From NCBI GenBank assembly GCA_039961715.1, contig JABRVW010000207.1:1-9933 (forward strand): DNA of 9,933 nt, given 5' to 3'. A model generated the notes under the pieces. That model ran no database searches. It was not told the DNA's origin and worked only from the letters and a program-made list of their open reading frames with translations. Positions 1 through 6,688 of the stretch are shown here, piece by piece; positions within the stretch are counted from its first letter, which is position 1; every line of letters starts with the position of its first letter. The position numbers and the translations under genes were made by a program. The DNA comes from JACQPU01 sp039961715 (GTDB lineage: Bacteria; Bacteroidota; Ignavibacteria; UBA10030).

Positions 1-1381
1 TCTTGCCGTCCCGCATGGCAAGGATCACCGTTGCACCTCCGCGCGACAGATCACCGCCGGCGAAGATGCCTTCCCTGCTGGTCTTCTGCGCCTCGTCTGT
101 TACGACAACACCGTTCTTCCTGACCTGAAGTCCGTCGGTGGTCGCCTGAATGATCGGGTTTGGCTGCTGGCCGATTGCTTCAATCACCGTATCAACCGCG
201 AGAGCGTACTCTGAACCCTCCACCGGCACGGGGCGCCGGCGACCTGAGGCATCCGGCTCGCCAAGCTTCATCTTCTGCACGACAAGGCCAGTCACAACGT
301 TGCGTTCGTCTGTCAGTATGCGAACGGGGCTGGTCAACATCAGAAACTCAATCCCCTCTTCCTCTGCATGATGTACTTCCTCCGCGCGAGCAGGCATTTC
401 CGCGCGGGAACGGCGGTACACCAGACAGGCATCCTCCGCGCCCAGACGTTTCGCGGTTCGAACGGCATCCATAGCCGTGTTCCCTCCGCCAATCACCGCC
501 ACACGCCTGCCGATTCTGATCGGCGTATCATACTCGGGAAACTTGTGCGCCTTCATGAGGTTGACGCGTGTGAGAAACTCATTGGCGGAATATACGCCGA
601 TCGCGTTTTCGCCCGGGATACCCATGAAGTGAGGCGTGCCTGCACCCGTGCCGAGAAAGATCGCCTCAAATCCCCACTCTGCAAACAGGTCGTCAATCGT
701 GGCTGTCCGCCCAACGAGAAAATTCGTGTGAATCTCCACCCCGAGGGCCCTGATACGAGCAATCTCCAGGTCCAGGATTGTACGGGGCAGACGGAACTCC
801 GGAATGCCGTATCGCAAAACGCCTCCGGGCGCATGAAGAGCTTCGAATACAGTGACCCGATAACCCAGCTTGGCCAGTTCCGCGGCGCAGGTCAATCCGG
901 CCGGCCCCGAACCGACAACAGCCACCCTCCGGCCGTTTCGCCGGCTGACGGCAGGCGCGGCAAAAAGATCCCTCTCCATCTCGAAATCCGCAACGAAGCG
1001 CTCCAGTTTCCCGATGGCCACAGGGGCGTGCTTCTTCCCGAGCGTACAGACCGCCTCGCATTGCTCCTCCTGGGGGCAAACACGGCCGCAGATCGCAGGA
1101 AGGGAATTCGCCTCCCTGATCGTGCGGACTGCCCGTGCATAGTCTTCGTCCAGTATCTGCTGAATGAACGTTCGAATGTCGATGGAGACGGGACATCCGT
1201 TCGTGCAGAGGGGATCGCGACATTCGAGACAGCGGCTTGCTTCAATGAGCGCCCGTTCCTCGTTCAACCCATGGGAGACTTCGTTGAAGTTGCGCGATCG
1301 CTCCATCGGGTCTTGTTCAATTGAATCTTGCCGTGGAATCTTCATTCGTTCCGACGGCTTCAGGGTGTTGTGAACGCTCAT
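1..1381 (-). CDS. nfnB: NfnB-type large subunit of NADH-dependent ferredoxin:NADP+ oxidoreductase (GltD-like flavoprotein), 3' end cut by window edge
   Basis: A FAD- and iron-sulfur-containing pyridine nucleotide oxidoreductase of the glutamate synthase small-subunit family. With NfnA it would form the cytoplasmic electron-bifurcating transhydrogenase that couples NADPH oxidation to reduction of NAD+ and ferredoxin. Read from the reverse complement, 460 codons are visible without a stop. An N-terminal cysteine set lies at C51, C54, C59, C63, and a second at C98, C102, C108, C112 within CGRVCPQEEQCE, the form typical of NfnB rather than GltD. The FAD-binding GSGPAG is at 157-162, a second nucleotide-binding GGGNTA at 298-303, and the C-terminal FAD-contact GGD at 442-444. 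Family members are about 460-480 residues, so only the last few are missing. The ATG overlaps the nfnA stop by four bases (ATGA), preceded by GGAGGT with a 5-base spacer. Alternatives are SudA sulfide dehydrogenase or a stand-alone GltD-like enzyme; the nfnA and ferredoxin neighbours favour Nfn. Confidence 0.88.
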   Translation of the reverse strand, partial: MSVHNTLKPSERMKIPRQDSIEQDPMERSRNFNEVSHGLNEERALIEASRCLECRDPLCTNGCPVSIDIRTFIQQILDEDYARAVRTIREANSLPAICGRVCPQEEQCEAVCTLGKKHAPVAIGKLERFVADFEMERDLFAAPAVSRRNGRRVAVVGSGPAGLTCAAELAKLGYRVTVFEALHAPGGVLRYGIPEFRLPRTILDLEIARIRALGVEIHTNFLVGRTATIDDLFAEWGFEAIFLGTGAGTPHFMGIPGENAIGVYSANEFLTRVNLMKAHKFPEYDTPIRIGRRVAVIGGGNTAMDAVRTAKRLGAEDACLVYRRSRAEMPARAEEVHHAEEEGIEFLMLTSPVRILTDERNVVTGLVVQKMKLGEPDASGRRRPVPVEGSEYALAVDTVIEAIGQQPNPIIQATTDGLQVRKNGVVVTDEAQKTSREGIFAGGDLSRGGATVILAMRDGK

Positions 1382-2220
1382 GGAGCACCTCCGGCAGCGC
1401 CAGCCTCAAACCGCTGGTTGGCGATACGCTCTGCCTCCAGATAACTCCGGTTTCGCATGATCAATTCGTCGAAGTCCACCTCATGACCGTCGAATTCGGG
1501 ACCGTCCACGCACGCAAATCGCATTGTTCCGTTCACCGTCACCCTGCACCCACCGCACATGCCCGTGCCGTCGACCATGATGGCGTTCAGGCTTACTACC
1601 GTGTGGATCCCGTGCGGACGCGTGACAGCCGAAACAGCTTTCATCATCGGAAGGGGACCGATGGCGTACACCGCCTGAAACGGAATGCCGCCGGTGATCA
1701 TGGAACTCAACGCATCCGTAACGAGGCCTTTCGTTCCGTAGGAGCCGTCATCCGTCGTAACGGTGAGGGTGTCGGAGAGTCCGGCCATCTCTTCTTTCAG
1801 GATGACCAGGTCTCTGTTGCGGGCGCCAATGATCGTGTGGATCTTGTTGCCGGCCTGCCGGAGCGCCTGGGTAATCGGGAGCAGTTCCGCCGTTCCCACC
1901 CCGCCTCCGATGCAGGCCACGATGGAATTTTCCATGATGTGGGTGGGAGTACCGAGTGGGCCCGCAACGTCGGCAACGGTGTCCCCGCGTGCCTTGGCAA
2001 GGAGGGTCCGCGTTGTTTTCCCGATGCCCTGAACGATCAGGACGATGGTACCCTCGGACGGATCGGCGTCCACGATGGTCAGAGGAATGCGTTCACCTGT
2101 TTCGTCCAGTCGTATGATGACAAAATTTCCAGGCTTTCTCTTCGGGGCAACGAATGGAGCACGGATGACAAACCGGGCGATGGTGGGAGAGAGGAACTGC
2201 TTGTCAAGGATCTGGTACAT
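1378..2220 (-). CDS. nfnA: NfnA-type small subunit, FAD/NAD-binding with [2Fe-2S] cluster
   Basis: Small subunit of the ferredoxin:NADP+ oxidoreductase, of the dihydroorotate dehydrogenase electron-transfer subunit family (PyrK/SudB-like), 280 residues, the usual length. The N-terminal half is a ferredoxin-reductase beta barrel with the flavin-binding RIPLTI at 44-49. The nucleotide-binding half carries GGGVGTAE at 105-112. The C-terminal cluster site has D217, C222, C225 and C237 in DGTGMCGGC...FACVDGPEFDGH; an Asp plus three Cys set for the [2Fe-2S] cluster is a known trait of NfnA. In the bifurcating complex this subunit handles NAD(H). Its ATG shares one base with the ferredoxin stop (TGATG) and has no strong Shine-Dalgarno of its own, which suggests translational coupling. 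Its stop overlaps the nfnB start. SudB is the alternative name for the same architecture. Confidence 0.88.
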   Translation of the reverse strand: MYQILDKQFLSPTIARFVIRAPFVAPKRKPGNFVIIRLDETGERIPLTIVDADPSEGTIVLIVQGIGKTTRTLLAKARGDTVADVAGPLGTPTHIMENSIVACIGGGVGTAELLPITQALRQAGNKIHTIIGARNRDLVILKEEMAGLSDTLTVTTDDGSYGTKGLVTDALSSMITGGIPFQAVYAIGPLPMMKAVSAVTRPHGIHTVVSLNAIMVDGTGMCGGCRVTVNGTMRFACVDGPEFDGHEVDFDELIMRNRSYLEAERIANQRFEAGAAGGAP

Positions 2221-2456
2221 CAGGCATCAGCCCCATCGTCCTTGATGCAGCTCATCGGACAAACATCCATGGCCCTGCGGATGTCCGCTTCTTCCCTCTC
2301 ATCCGCAGGCTGGTTATAGATGAAGTAATACGACGCATCGTTGCTGTACATGAAGTTCTGCAGGGCGTAGGAGAAGCAAATGCCGCATCCATTGCAGTCG
2401 GACGTGACGTAGTACTTCCCGGGCGCGTTTTCTTCCAGTCGTGTTGCCGGACTCAT
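2220..2456 (-). CDS. Small single-cluster 4Fe-4S ferredoxin
   Basis: A 78-residue soluble electron carrier. The cysteines C21, C24, C27 (CNGCGIC) and C66 (followed by Pro) give the CxxCxxC...CP pattern of one [4Fe-4S] cluster. An extra C70 (CPMSC) sits four residues later; it could form a disulfide or be free, and no second complete cluster motif is present. The reading frame stays open far upstream (to 3029), but the start chosen has AGGAGT seven bases before the ATG and gives the normal ferredoxin length. It is the first gene of the ferredoxin-nfnA-nfnB set, overlapping nfnA by one base. By position it is probably a ferredoxin that accepts or donates electrons with the Nfn complex; this is inferred from the operon, not shown by the sequence. 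Confidence 0.85.
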   Translation of the reverse strand: MSPATRLEENAPGKYYVTSDCNGCGICFSYALQNFMYSNDASYYFIYNQPADEREEADIRRAMDVCPMSCIKDDGADA

Positions 2457-2766
2457 GGTGGGGACTCCTGTGTTGTGCTCGGGGAGCGGGGCAAGTTGCG
2501 TGCCGTTGCGCAATCGGCCGCTTTTCGCATGAAAACGTGCCGTGGGCGGGAGCCGGCCCTTGCACATTTTGGAACGATTCCGAGAAATGGGAATTCTGAT
2601 GTAGGTGATGAAGGAAGGTTTGCTCTCAGCGCCGCAGGCATTTGGCGGGTGAGGGACGGCAGGGGGAAGGGTGCTGGAATAGCCAGTTGGTGGAACCCTT
2701 GTCCGATGGCATCCCGTCATGAGGTTCTCATTGAGGATGCCATCGGGCAATTGACGCTCTCTCTTC
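2457..2766. other. Intergenic region between the membrane-protein gene and the ferredoxin operon
   Basis: No convincing gene lies in these 310 bases. The region must contain the leader of the ferredoxin operon, but I see no clear -35/-10 pair on the minus strand. It holds a 12-bp-armed hairpin (listed separately), a perfect 8-base palindrome TTGCGCAA at 2506-2513 next to a GTTGCG direct repeat (2495-2500 and 2505-2510), and the interrupted palindrome GGAACGATTCC at 2571-2581. Any of these could be an operator; none is recognised. Confidence 0.5.
2703..2746. repeat. Strong inverted repeat / hairpin downstream of the membrane-protein gene
   Basis: The arms CCGATGGCATCC (2703-2714) and GGATGCCATCGG (2735-2746) are perfectly complementary over 12 bp. 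The 20-base loop contains a further 5-bp stem, ATGAG (2719-2723) with CTCAT (2727-2731). It starts 21 bases after the stop of the 187-residue gene in the direction of transcription. No T run follows on either strand, so it is not a classical intrinsic terminator. It could stabilise the 3' end, assist factor-dependent termination, or belong to the ferredoxin operon leader. Confidence 0.7.
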
Positions 2767-3330
2767 TTACATCTCAGGCCACAGCCATCCAAACGTGCCT
2801 GCGGTGATGAGCCCGTAGATGAGGCCGTCGATTGTGTTCTTGAAGGTCCTGCTCCATGAGCGTTTGAACCAGATGGAATCCTGCCACCCGGCCACGCAGT
2901 AGCATGCAAATGCCGTGAATCCTGCAAAGCGGAACACGGACAGATAAGGGGCGCCGGGGCCGAGTGCGCGTCCCGCGATGTATGCCGCAAACACGCCGAC
3001 GATGAGCGAGAACAGGAACCACAGCGCAAGACTCTTCCCCATGGAGGGACGGCCTCCGCCCCAAATGGTGAGAGTGAAGCCGGGGCCTTTTTCCACCTTG
3101 GCCTGAAACTCAGGCGACTTCATGTTTGATGGACTCCCTGCGTGCGGAGCCATGTACTCCCCGGGAGGAATATTAAGCCCGCGCAGGAGGTCCATCGCTT
3201 TATCCTCGTCGGGCAATTTCTTGAAATCGCTGTAGTGATACGTGAGCACGGCATGGATCACAAAACTGACGAGGAACACAAACACAGAGGAAAGCAGAAT
3301 CGGAAGCCACAGCGAGGGAATTGTGACCAT
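2767..3330 (-). CDS. Unrecognised membrane protein with four predicted transmembrane helices
   Basis: A 187-residue protein I cannot assign to a named family. Hydrophobic segments lie at about residues 7-30, 99-120, 129-149 and 165-184. Between the first and second is a roughly 65-residue hydrophilic stretch that begins HYSDFKKLPDEDK and includes a Pro/Gly-rich part (IPPGEYMAPHAGSP). An aromatic-rich stretch near 149-159 (GWQDSIWFKRSW) precedes the last helix. No catalytic or metal-binding motif stands out. The start is well supported: AGGAGG with a five-base spacer to ATG, and a likely promoter about 40 bases upstream. It ends in TAA and is separated from the ferredoxin operon by 310 bases and a hairpin, so it is probably its own transcription unit. 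Function unknown; inner-membrane location is inferred. Confidence 0.85.
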   Translation of the reverse strand: MVTIPSLWLPILLSSVFVFLVSFVIHAVLTYHYSDFKKLPDEDKAMDLLRGLNIPPGEYMAPHAGSPSNMKSPEFQAKVEKGPGFTLTIWGGGRPSMGKSLALWFLFSLIVGVFAAYIAGRALGPGAPYLSVFRFAGFTAFACYCVAGWQDSIWFKRSWSRTFKNTIDGLIYGLITAGTFGWLWPEM

Positions 3331-3367
3331 GACATCCTCCTGATTGTGATGGGTGAAGGGACAGGCA

Positions 3368-3396
3368 AGTATACGGCGGTTTCAGATGAGGCGCAA
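3368..3396 (-). promoter_or_regulatory. Probable sigma-70-type promoter of the membrane-protein gene
   Basis: On the minus strand TTGCGC (3396-3391) is followed after 17 bases by TATACT (3373-3368). The -10 box matches consensus at five of six bases, the -35 at three. Transcription would start near 3361, giving a leader of about 30 bases with the AGGAGG site just before the ATG at 3330. Confidence 0.5.
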
Positions 3397-3485
3397 GGCG
3401 GGGTTGGATTGTGCAGTTCAAGATCCCGACGGAGACGAATCCGCTCTCCCCCATCCGTGCTCTTTTCTTCGTGGCGGGGTGCTTT

Positions 3486-4493
3486 TCACGCATACTGTGC
3501 CGGTTGACGGGTCTGTCTGGGAAGCTCCTTTACAAAGCCTGTTCTCAGAAAATACTCCAAGGTGTCCCTGATCGTCTGTTCGAGGGGCCGCGGATGAAAT
3601 CCGAGGTCTTTGACAGCCAGACCGCTGTCCAGGAAGGTTCCAAAATGGACCTGATCCAAACCGACCTGAGGAAGGAGGGGCGTTCGGGTATCGAGGGCAT
3701 GTTCCATCCATTCATCAACCGTAGCAATCATTTTTGCCAGATCATACGGTACTCTGATGCTGGGAGAAGGTACGCCCGCAATCCGTGCCACCAGAGCAGC
3801 AAACTCCGAATACATGCCGTTCCAGCCTGCCATCTGGTACATCGAGCCGATCGTGCCGGCGTCCATAGCCCGCGCTTGTGCCACGGCCATGTCGCGCACG
3901 TCCACCGCGCTCATTTTGCCTTCGAGAATGAATCGGAGCCTCCGATTGGCGATTTCCACGATGACGCGGCCCGTCGTGGGTTTCCAATCGTCCGGCCCGA
4001 AGCAGGCGCCGGGGATCACGATCACGGCGGGAAGGCCGCGGTCGGTCATTTGCAGGACCCGTTCATGAAGCCGGACCTTGATGGAGTGGTAGGTGCTTCG
4101 CTGCAAAGCGGCGGGCTCGGTGACAAGAGCCATGGGAGAACTTGTGAAAATGAACTTCTCCACGCCCGCCTTCATCACCGCATCGATCACGGTTTGAAGA
4201 TCCGCCAACGCTTTCCGCTCCTGAGCTTTCCTGTCCACAGAGTAAACAGGATAGTATGCGCCGCAGTGAAAGACTGCGTCGGCAGAGCTGACGACCGGGC
4301 GAAGAGCTTCAGGGTCGGAGAAATCTCCATGAACGAAATGCATCCCTTCCATCCCGACCAAGGCCGGCGGTGGCCGATGGCCGAAGATCGTCACATCCAG
4401 ATTTTGGTCTTTGAGCGCTCTTGCGACCCAGGATCCGATGAATCCCGATCCTCCAAGTACAACGGCTCTTCGTGTTCCCATGGGAATTTCCAC
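3486..4493 (-). CDS. NAD-dependent epimerase/dehydratase, extended short-chain dehydrogenase
   Basis: A 335-residue extended SDR resembling dihydroflavonol-4-reductase-like and hopanoid-associated sugar epimerase (HpnA-like) proteins. The Rossmann motif GGSGFIG is at 14-20, a GDFSD acidic turn at 56-60, the catalytic serine region TSS at 117-119, and the YxxxK pair Y135/K139 (YHSIK). The substrate-binding C-terminal half is where substrate is decided and I cannot name it; a nucleotide sugar or a ketone/aldehyde are both possible. The start is uncertain. GTG at 4493 gives 335 residues; ATG at 4481 gives 331 and begins directly before the first beta strand. Neither has a strong Shine-Dalgarno. 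It is divergent from the threonine dehydrogenase-like gene at 4750, and no terminator is evident after its stop. Confidence 0.85.
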   Translation of the reverse strand: MEIPMGTRRAVVLGGSGFIGSWVARALKDQNLDVTIFGHRPPPALVGMEGMHFVHGDFSDPEALRPVVSSADAVFHCGAYYPVYSVDRKAQERKALADLQTVIDAVMKAGVEKFIFTSSPMALVTEPAALQRSTYHSIKVRLHERVLQMTDRGLPAVIVIPGACFGPDDWKPTTGRVIVEIANRRLRFILEGKMSAVDVRDMAVAQARAMDAGTIGSMYQMAGWNGMYSEFAALVARIAGVPSPSIRVPYDLAKMIATVDEWMEHALDTRTPLLPQVGLDQVHFGTFLDSGLAVKDLGFHPRPLEQTIRDTLEYFLRTGFVKELPRQTRQPAQYA

Positions 4494-4749
4494 TTTGTTG
4501 TGATCAAGCCGCCAGCAGGGAGACTTCCCGCGGCCGGAACCATCGGACTGGCATCAAATTTTGTACCTGCGGTTGTTTCCCGTGAGGTTTCTTAGGATAT
4601 TCGTCTGGAGCGGGATTTGCGGTTTGAGAGTGATTCCTGTTTTTCAGTTCTGAGAACCCCGGTGCCTTCCATTCCCGATTCGGGAAGGAATACGGCGATT
4701 TCGGGAGGCATGAGCTTTGATACGTCAACAACGACTCCAGGAGACGCAT
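4494..4749. promoter_or_regulatory. Divergent intergenic control region between two SDR genes
   Basis: These 256 bases must carry promoters for both flanking genes. The clearest element is the interrupted palindrome TTCCCGATTCGGGAA at 4672-4686 (six-base arms, three-base centre), a possible operator. A weak plus-strand candidate promoter is TTGTTT (4573-4578), 17 bases, GATATT (4596-4601). AGGAG at 4739-4743 is the ribosome site of the plus-strand gene. No minus-strand promoter stands out. Confidence 0.35.
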
Positions 4750-5769
4750 GTGGGAAAAAAAGTACTGATTACCGGCGCAAACGGAGAAATCGGCCATGGT
4801 CTGATCGAGCGGCTGGCAGACAGAGACAACACGGAGATCATCGCGCTGGATCTGGCCCCCCTTGAGCCGTCTCTGGCAGCAAAGTGCAGCCGCGTGGTCG
4901 TGGGTGACATTCTGAATAGTGCCCTGCTGGAGAATCTGTCCACCACCCACAACTTTGATACGATCTACCACCTTGCCGCCGTGCTCTCCACAAGCGCCGA
5001 GAGGCATCCTCCGCTCGCGCACCGGGTCAACGTAGACGGCATGTTGAATCTCCTCGAAATTGCCGTCACGCAGACGCATCTGCAGGGACGTCCCGTCAAG
5101 TTCCTCTACCCAAGCTCGATTGCAGTTTATGGGTTTCCGGATCTGGCGAGCAAGAACAACGTGGCGAAGGTTCGCGAGGACGAGTGGTGCACGCCACGGA
5201 CCATGTACGGAGTCAACAAGCTTTACTGCGAGCAATTGGGCAGTTACTACGCGAACTACTATCGCCAGCTTGATGCAGAAGCAGCGACCGTTCATATCGA
5301 CTTTCGGTGCCTGCGGTTTCCCGGGCTGATCAGCGCCGTCACGCGTCCCACGGGCGGAACGAGCGACTATGCGCCCGAGATGCTCCATCACGCGGCGCAG
5401 GGCGAGCCGTACCGGTGCTTTGTGCGGGATGATACGCGGATCCCCTTCATGACCATGCCGGACGCGATTCATGCCCTGCTCGCGCTCGAAGCAGCCCCAA
5501 AAGAAGAACTAACCCGTGAGGTCTATAACATCAGCGCATTCAACCCGTCTGCCCTGGAGCTCCGTGATCTTGTCCGGAGGGCATTTCCAAAGGCAGAGGT
5601 ACGGTTCGATCCGGATCGGAAGAGGCAGGCGATTGTGGACAGCTGGCCGCAGGACGTGGATTGCAGTGCGGCTGAAGCTGACTGGGGGTGGAAACCGGAG
5701 TATCCGTTGGAGCGGGCCTTTTCGGAATATCTGATTCCGGGAATCCGGGGGCGCTATTCGAAAAAGTGA
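4750..5769 (+). CDS. SDR-type L-threonine 3-dehydrogenase-like NAD-dependent enzyme
   Basis: A 339-residue extended SDR that most resembles the short-chain (non-zinc) L-threonine 3-dehydrogenases, which oxidise threonine with NAD+ to 2-amino-3-ketobutyrate in the cytoplasm. It has the Rossmann motif GANGEIG at 9-15, the catalytic Ser region YPSS at 120-123 and the YxxxK pair Y153/K157 (YGVNK). Family-specific blocks follow: RCLRFPGLIS at 186-195, GGTSDYA at 202-208, MTMPDAI at 234-240, SWP at 298-300 and DWGWKPEY at 311-318. The start is GTG at 4750: AGGAG (4739-4743) lies six bases before it and the protein then opens MGKKVLITGA. The TTG at 4717 would add 11 residues with no ribosome site. 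The 2-amino-3-ketobutyrate CoA ligase gene often found with such enzymes is not adjacent, so the threonine assignment rests on motifs alone; a nucleotide-sugar epimerase is the alternative. Confidence 0.82.
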   Translation: MGKKVLITGANGEIGHGLIERLADRDNTEIIALDLAPLEPSLAAKCSRVVVGDILNSALLENLSTTHNFDTIYHLAAVLSTSAERHPPLAHRVNVDGMLNLLEIAVTQTHLQGRPVKFLYPSSIAVYGFPDLASKNNVAKVREDEWCTPRTMYGVNKLYCEQLGSYYANYYRQLDAEAATVHIDFRCLRFPGLISAVTRPTGGTSDYAPEMLHHAAQGEPYRCFVRDDTRIPFMTMPDAIHALLALEAAPKEELTREVYNISAFNPSALELRDLVRRAFPKAEVRFDPDRKRQAIVDSWPQDVDCSAAEADWGWKPEYPLERAFSEYLIPGIRGRYSKK

Positions 5770-5836
5770 TCCTGCGCACATGGTACGGAGTGTTGACCAA
5801 GCATATTATCCTGGAAAGACTTGAAAGGAGCACATC

Positions 5837-6508
5837 ATGAGGTCCATTCGAGCTTCGATCGCGATTGGCTTTGCCCTTGTTTTTTTTATGGCGGGATGCG
5901 ACAAAAAGGACAATCCCGTTGTTCCAGACGAGTCCGTCGGAACGTACGTTGGCTATTTCATCAGCGCTGACACGACTGCCGGCCTGATCGTCATCGCCGT
6001 TGAGTCGTCGGGAGACGTGAGCGGAACGGCGTATTTGTGGGAAGACACTCTTGCGACCGTGTCCATTACCGGGAAGATTACAAATAACGCGTTCACCGGC
6101 AGTGCTTCCGATGGGACATCGATTGTGGCAACGCTGAGCGGAACGACAATCACCGGCAATGCCAATAACGGTGAGGCAATCTTTACACTCACCCTGGCGT
6201 CCGGAACGGTGACCGTGCTCAAATACTATGGGTCGTATACAGGCCAGGATTCCCAGCAACAACCGGAGTCGGGGAGCCTGTTTGTTTGCACAGCGGCGAC
6301 GACATTGTGGGGCGTGGTCGGGGATTCGGACGGCAGTGGAGAGGTCCAGTATCTCGTGGGGATCATCTCCGGAGCCAGTGTGAGCATTCGTGGTGCTGAC
6401 GACCCGAGTACTGAAATTGCCACCGGCACTTTGAGCGGCAATACCTGGAGCGGAACCTATACCGGGGACCAGAGCAGCGGGACCTGGACCGTAACCCTCG
6501 TTCCTTGA
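5837..6508 (+). CDS. Small beta-rich lipoprotein of unknown function
   Basis: A 223-residue secreted lipoprotein. The signal peptide has MRSIR, a hydrophobic core and the lipobox FMAGC, with the lipidated Cys at 21, leaving about 203 mature residues. The tether CDKKDNPVVPDE is followed by a Gly/Ser/Thr-rich, beta-predicted region. Two halves look alike: both contain SGT/SGN turns of the type VSGTAYLW...ITGKITNNAFTGS (about 57-94) and ATGTLSGNTWSGTYTGDQSSGTWTVTL (about 195-222), which suggests a duplicated beta unit. No enzymatic motif is visible. The start has AAGGAG six bases before ATG. A TATTAT at 5804-5809 could be a -10 box but lacks a good -35. An intrinsic terminator follows, so it is probably monocistronic. 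It sits upstream of a TonB-dependent receptor; any partnership is speculative. Confidence 0.85.
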   Translation: MRSIRASIAIGFALVFFMAGCDKKDNPVVPDESVGTYVGYFISADTTAGLIVIAVESSGDVSGTAYLWEDTLATVSITGKITNNAFTGSASDGTSIVATLSGTTITGNANNGEAIFTLTLASGTVTVLKYYGSYTGQDSQQQPESGSLFVCTAATTLWGVVGDSDGSGEVQYLVGIISGASVSIRGADDPSTEIATGTLSGNTWSGTYTGDQSSGTWTVTLVP

Positions 6509-6539
6509 AGCGGGAAAAATAGCCGGGGAAAAACACTTT

Positions 6540-6569
6540 GAGGCGGCTCTCCAAGCCGCCTCTTTTGTT
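6540..6569 (+). terminator. Intrinsic terminator after the lipoprotein gene
   Basis: A perfect 9-bp GC-rich stem, GAGGCGGCT (6540-6548) with AGCCGCCTC (6554-6562), and a five-base loop, followed by TTTTGTT. It lies 31 bases after the lipoprotein stop. Confidence 0.9.
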
Positions 6570-6688
6570 CCTCGGAACTGATTGAAAAGATGAGTATTTT
6601 GGTACGAGGTCGTTTTCCTTCCCCTTCCCTCCTTTTTGCACGCGGCTTGACAAGAACACGATTCACGGCTCTGGAGAAAACTATCCAA

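Noticed and set aside
368..2319. Two long plus-strand open frames (318 and 332 codons)
   Set aside because: They are antisense shadows of nfnB and nfnA, whose cluster and nucleotide-binding motifs are complete on the minus strand.
2475..2807. A 110-codon plus-strand frame in the gap
   Set aside because: No ribosome site or motif, and it enters the end of the membrane-protein gene antisense.
2457..3029. In-frame upstream extension of the ferredoxin
   Set aside because: The frame is open, but it would run antisense-independent through the hairpin and into the 187-residue gene; the ATG at 2456 has an AGGAGT site and gives a normal ferredoxin length.
3411..4595. A 394-codon plus-strand open frame
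   Set aside because: It is antisense to the SDR gene at 3486-4493, which has intact Rossmann and YxxxK motifs; the plus-strand product shows no domain.
4504..5472. A 322-codon minus-strand open frame
   Set aside because: It is antisense to the threonine dehydrogenase-like gene and has no recognisable motif.
6647..6675. Promoter for the TonB receptor from TTGACA at 6647
   Set aside because: No acceptable -10 box occurs 16-18 bases downstream, so it is not listed as a feature.
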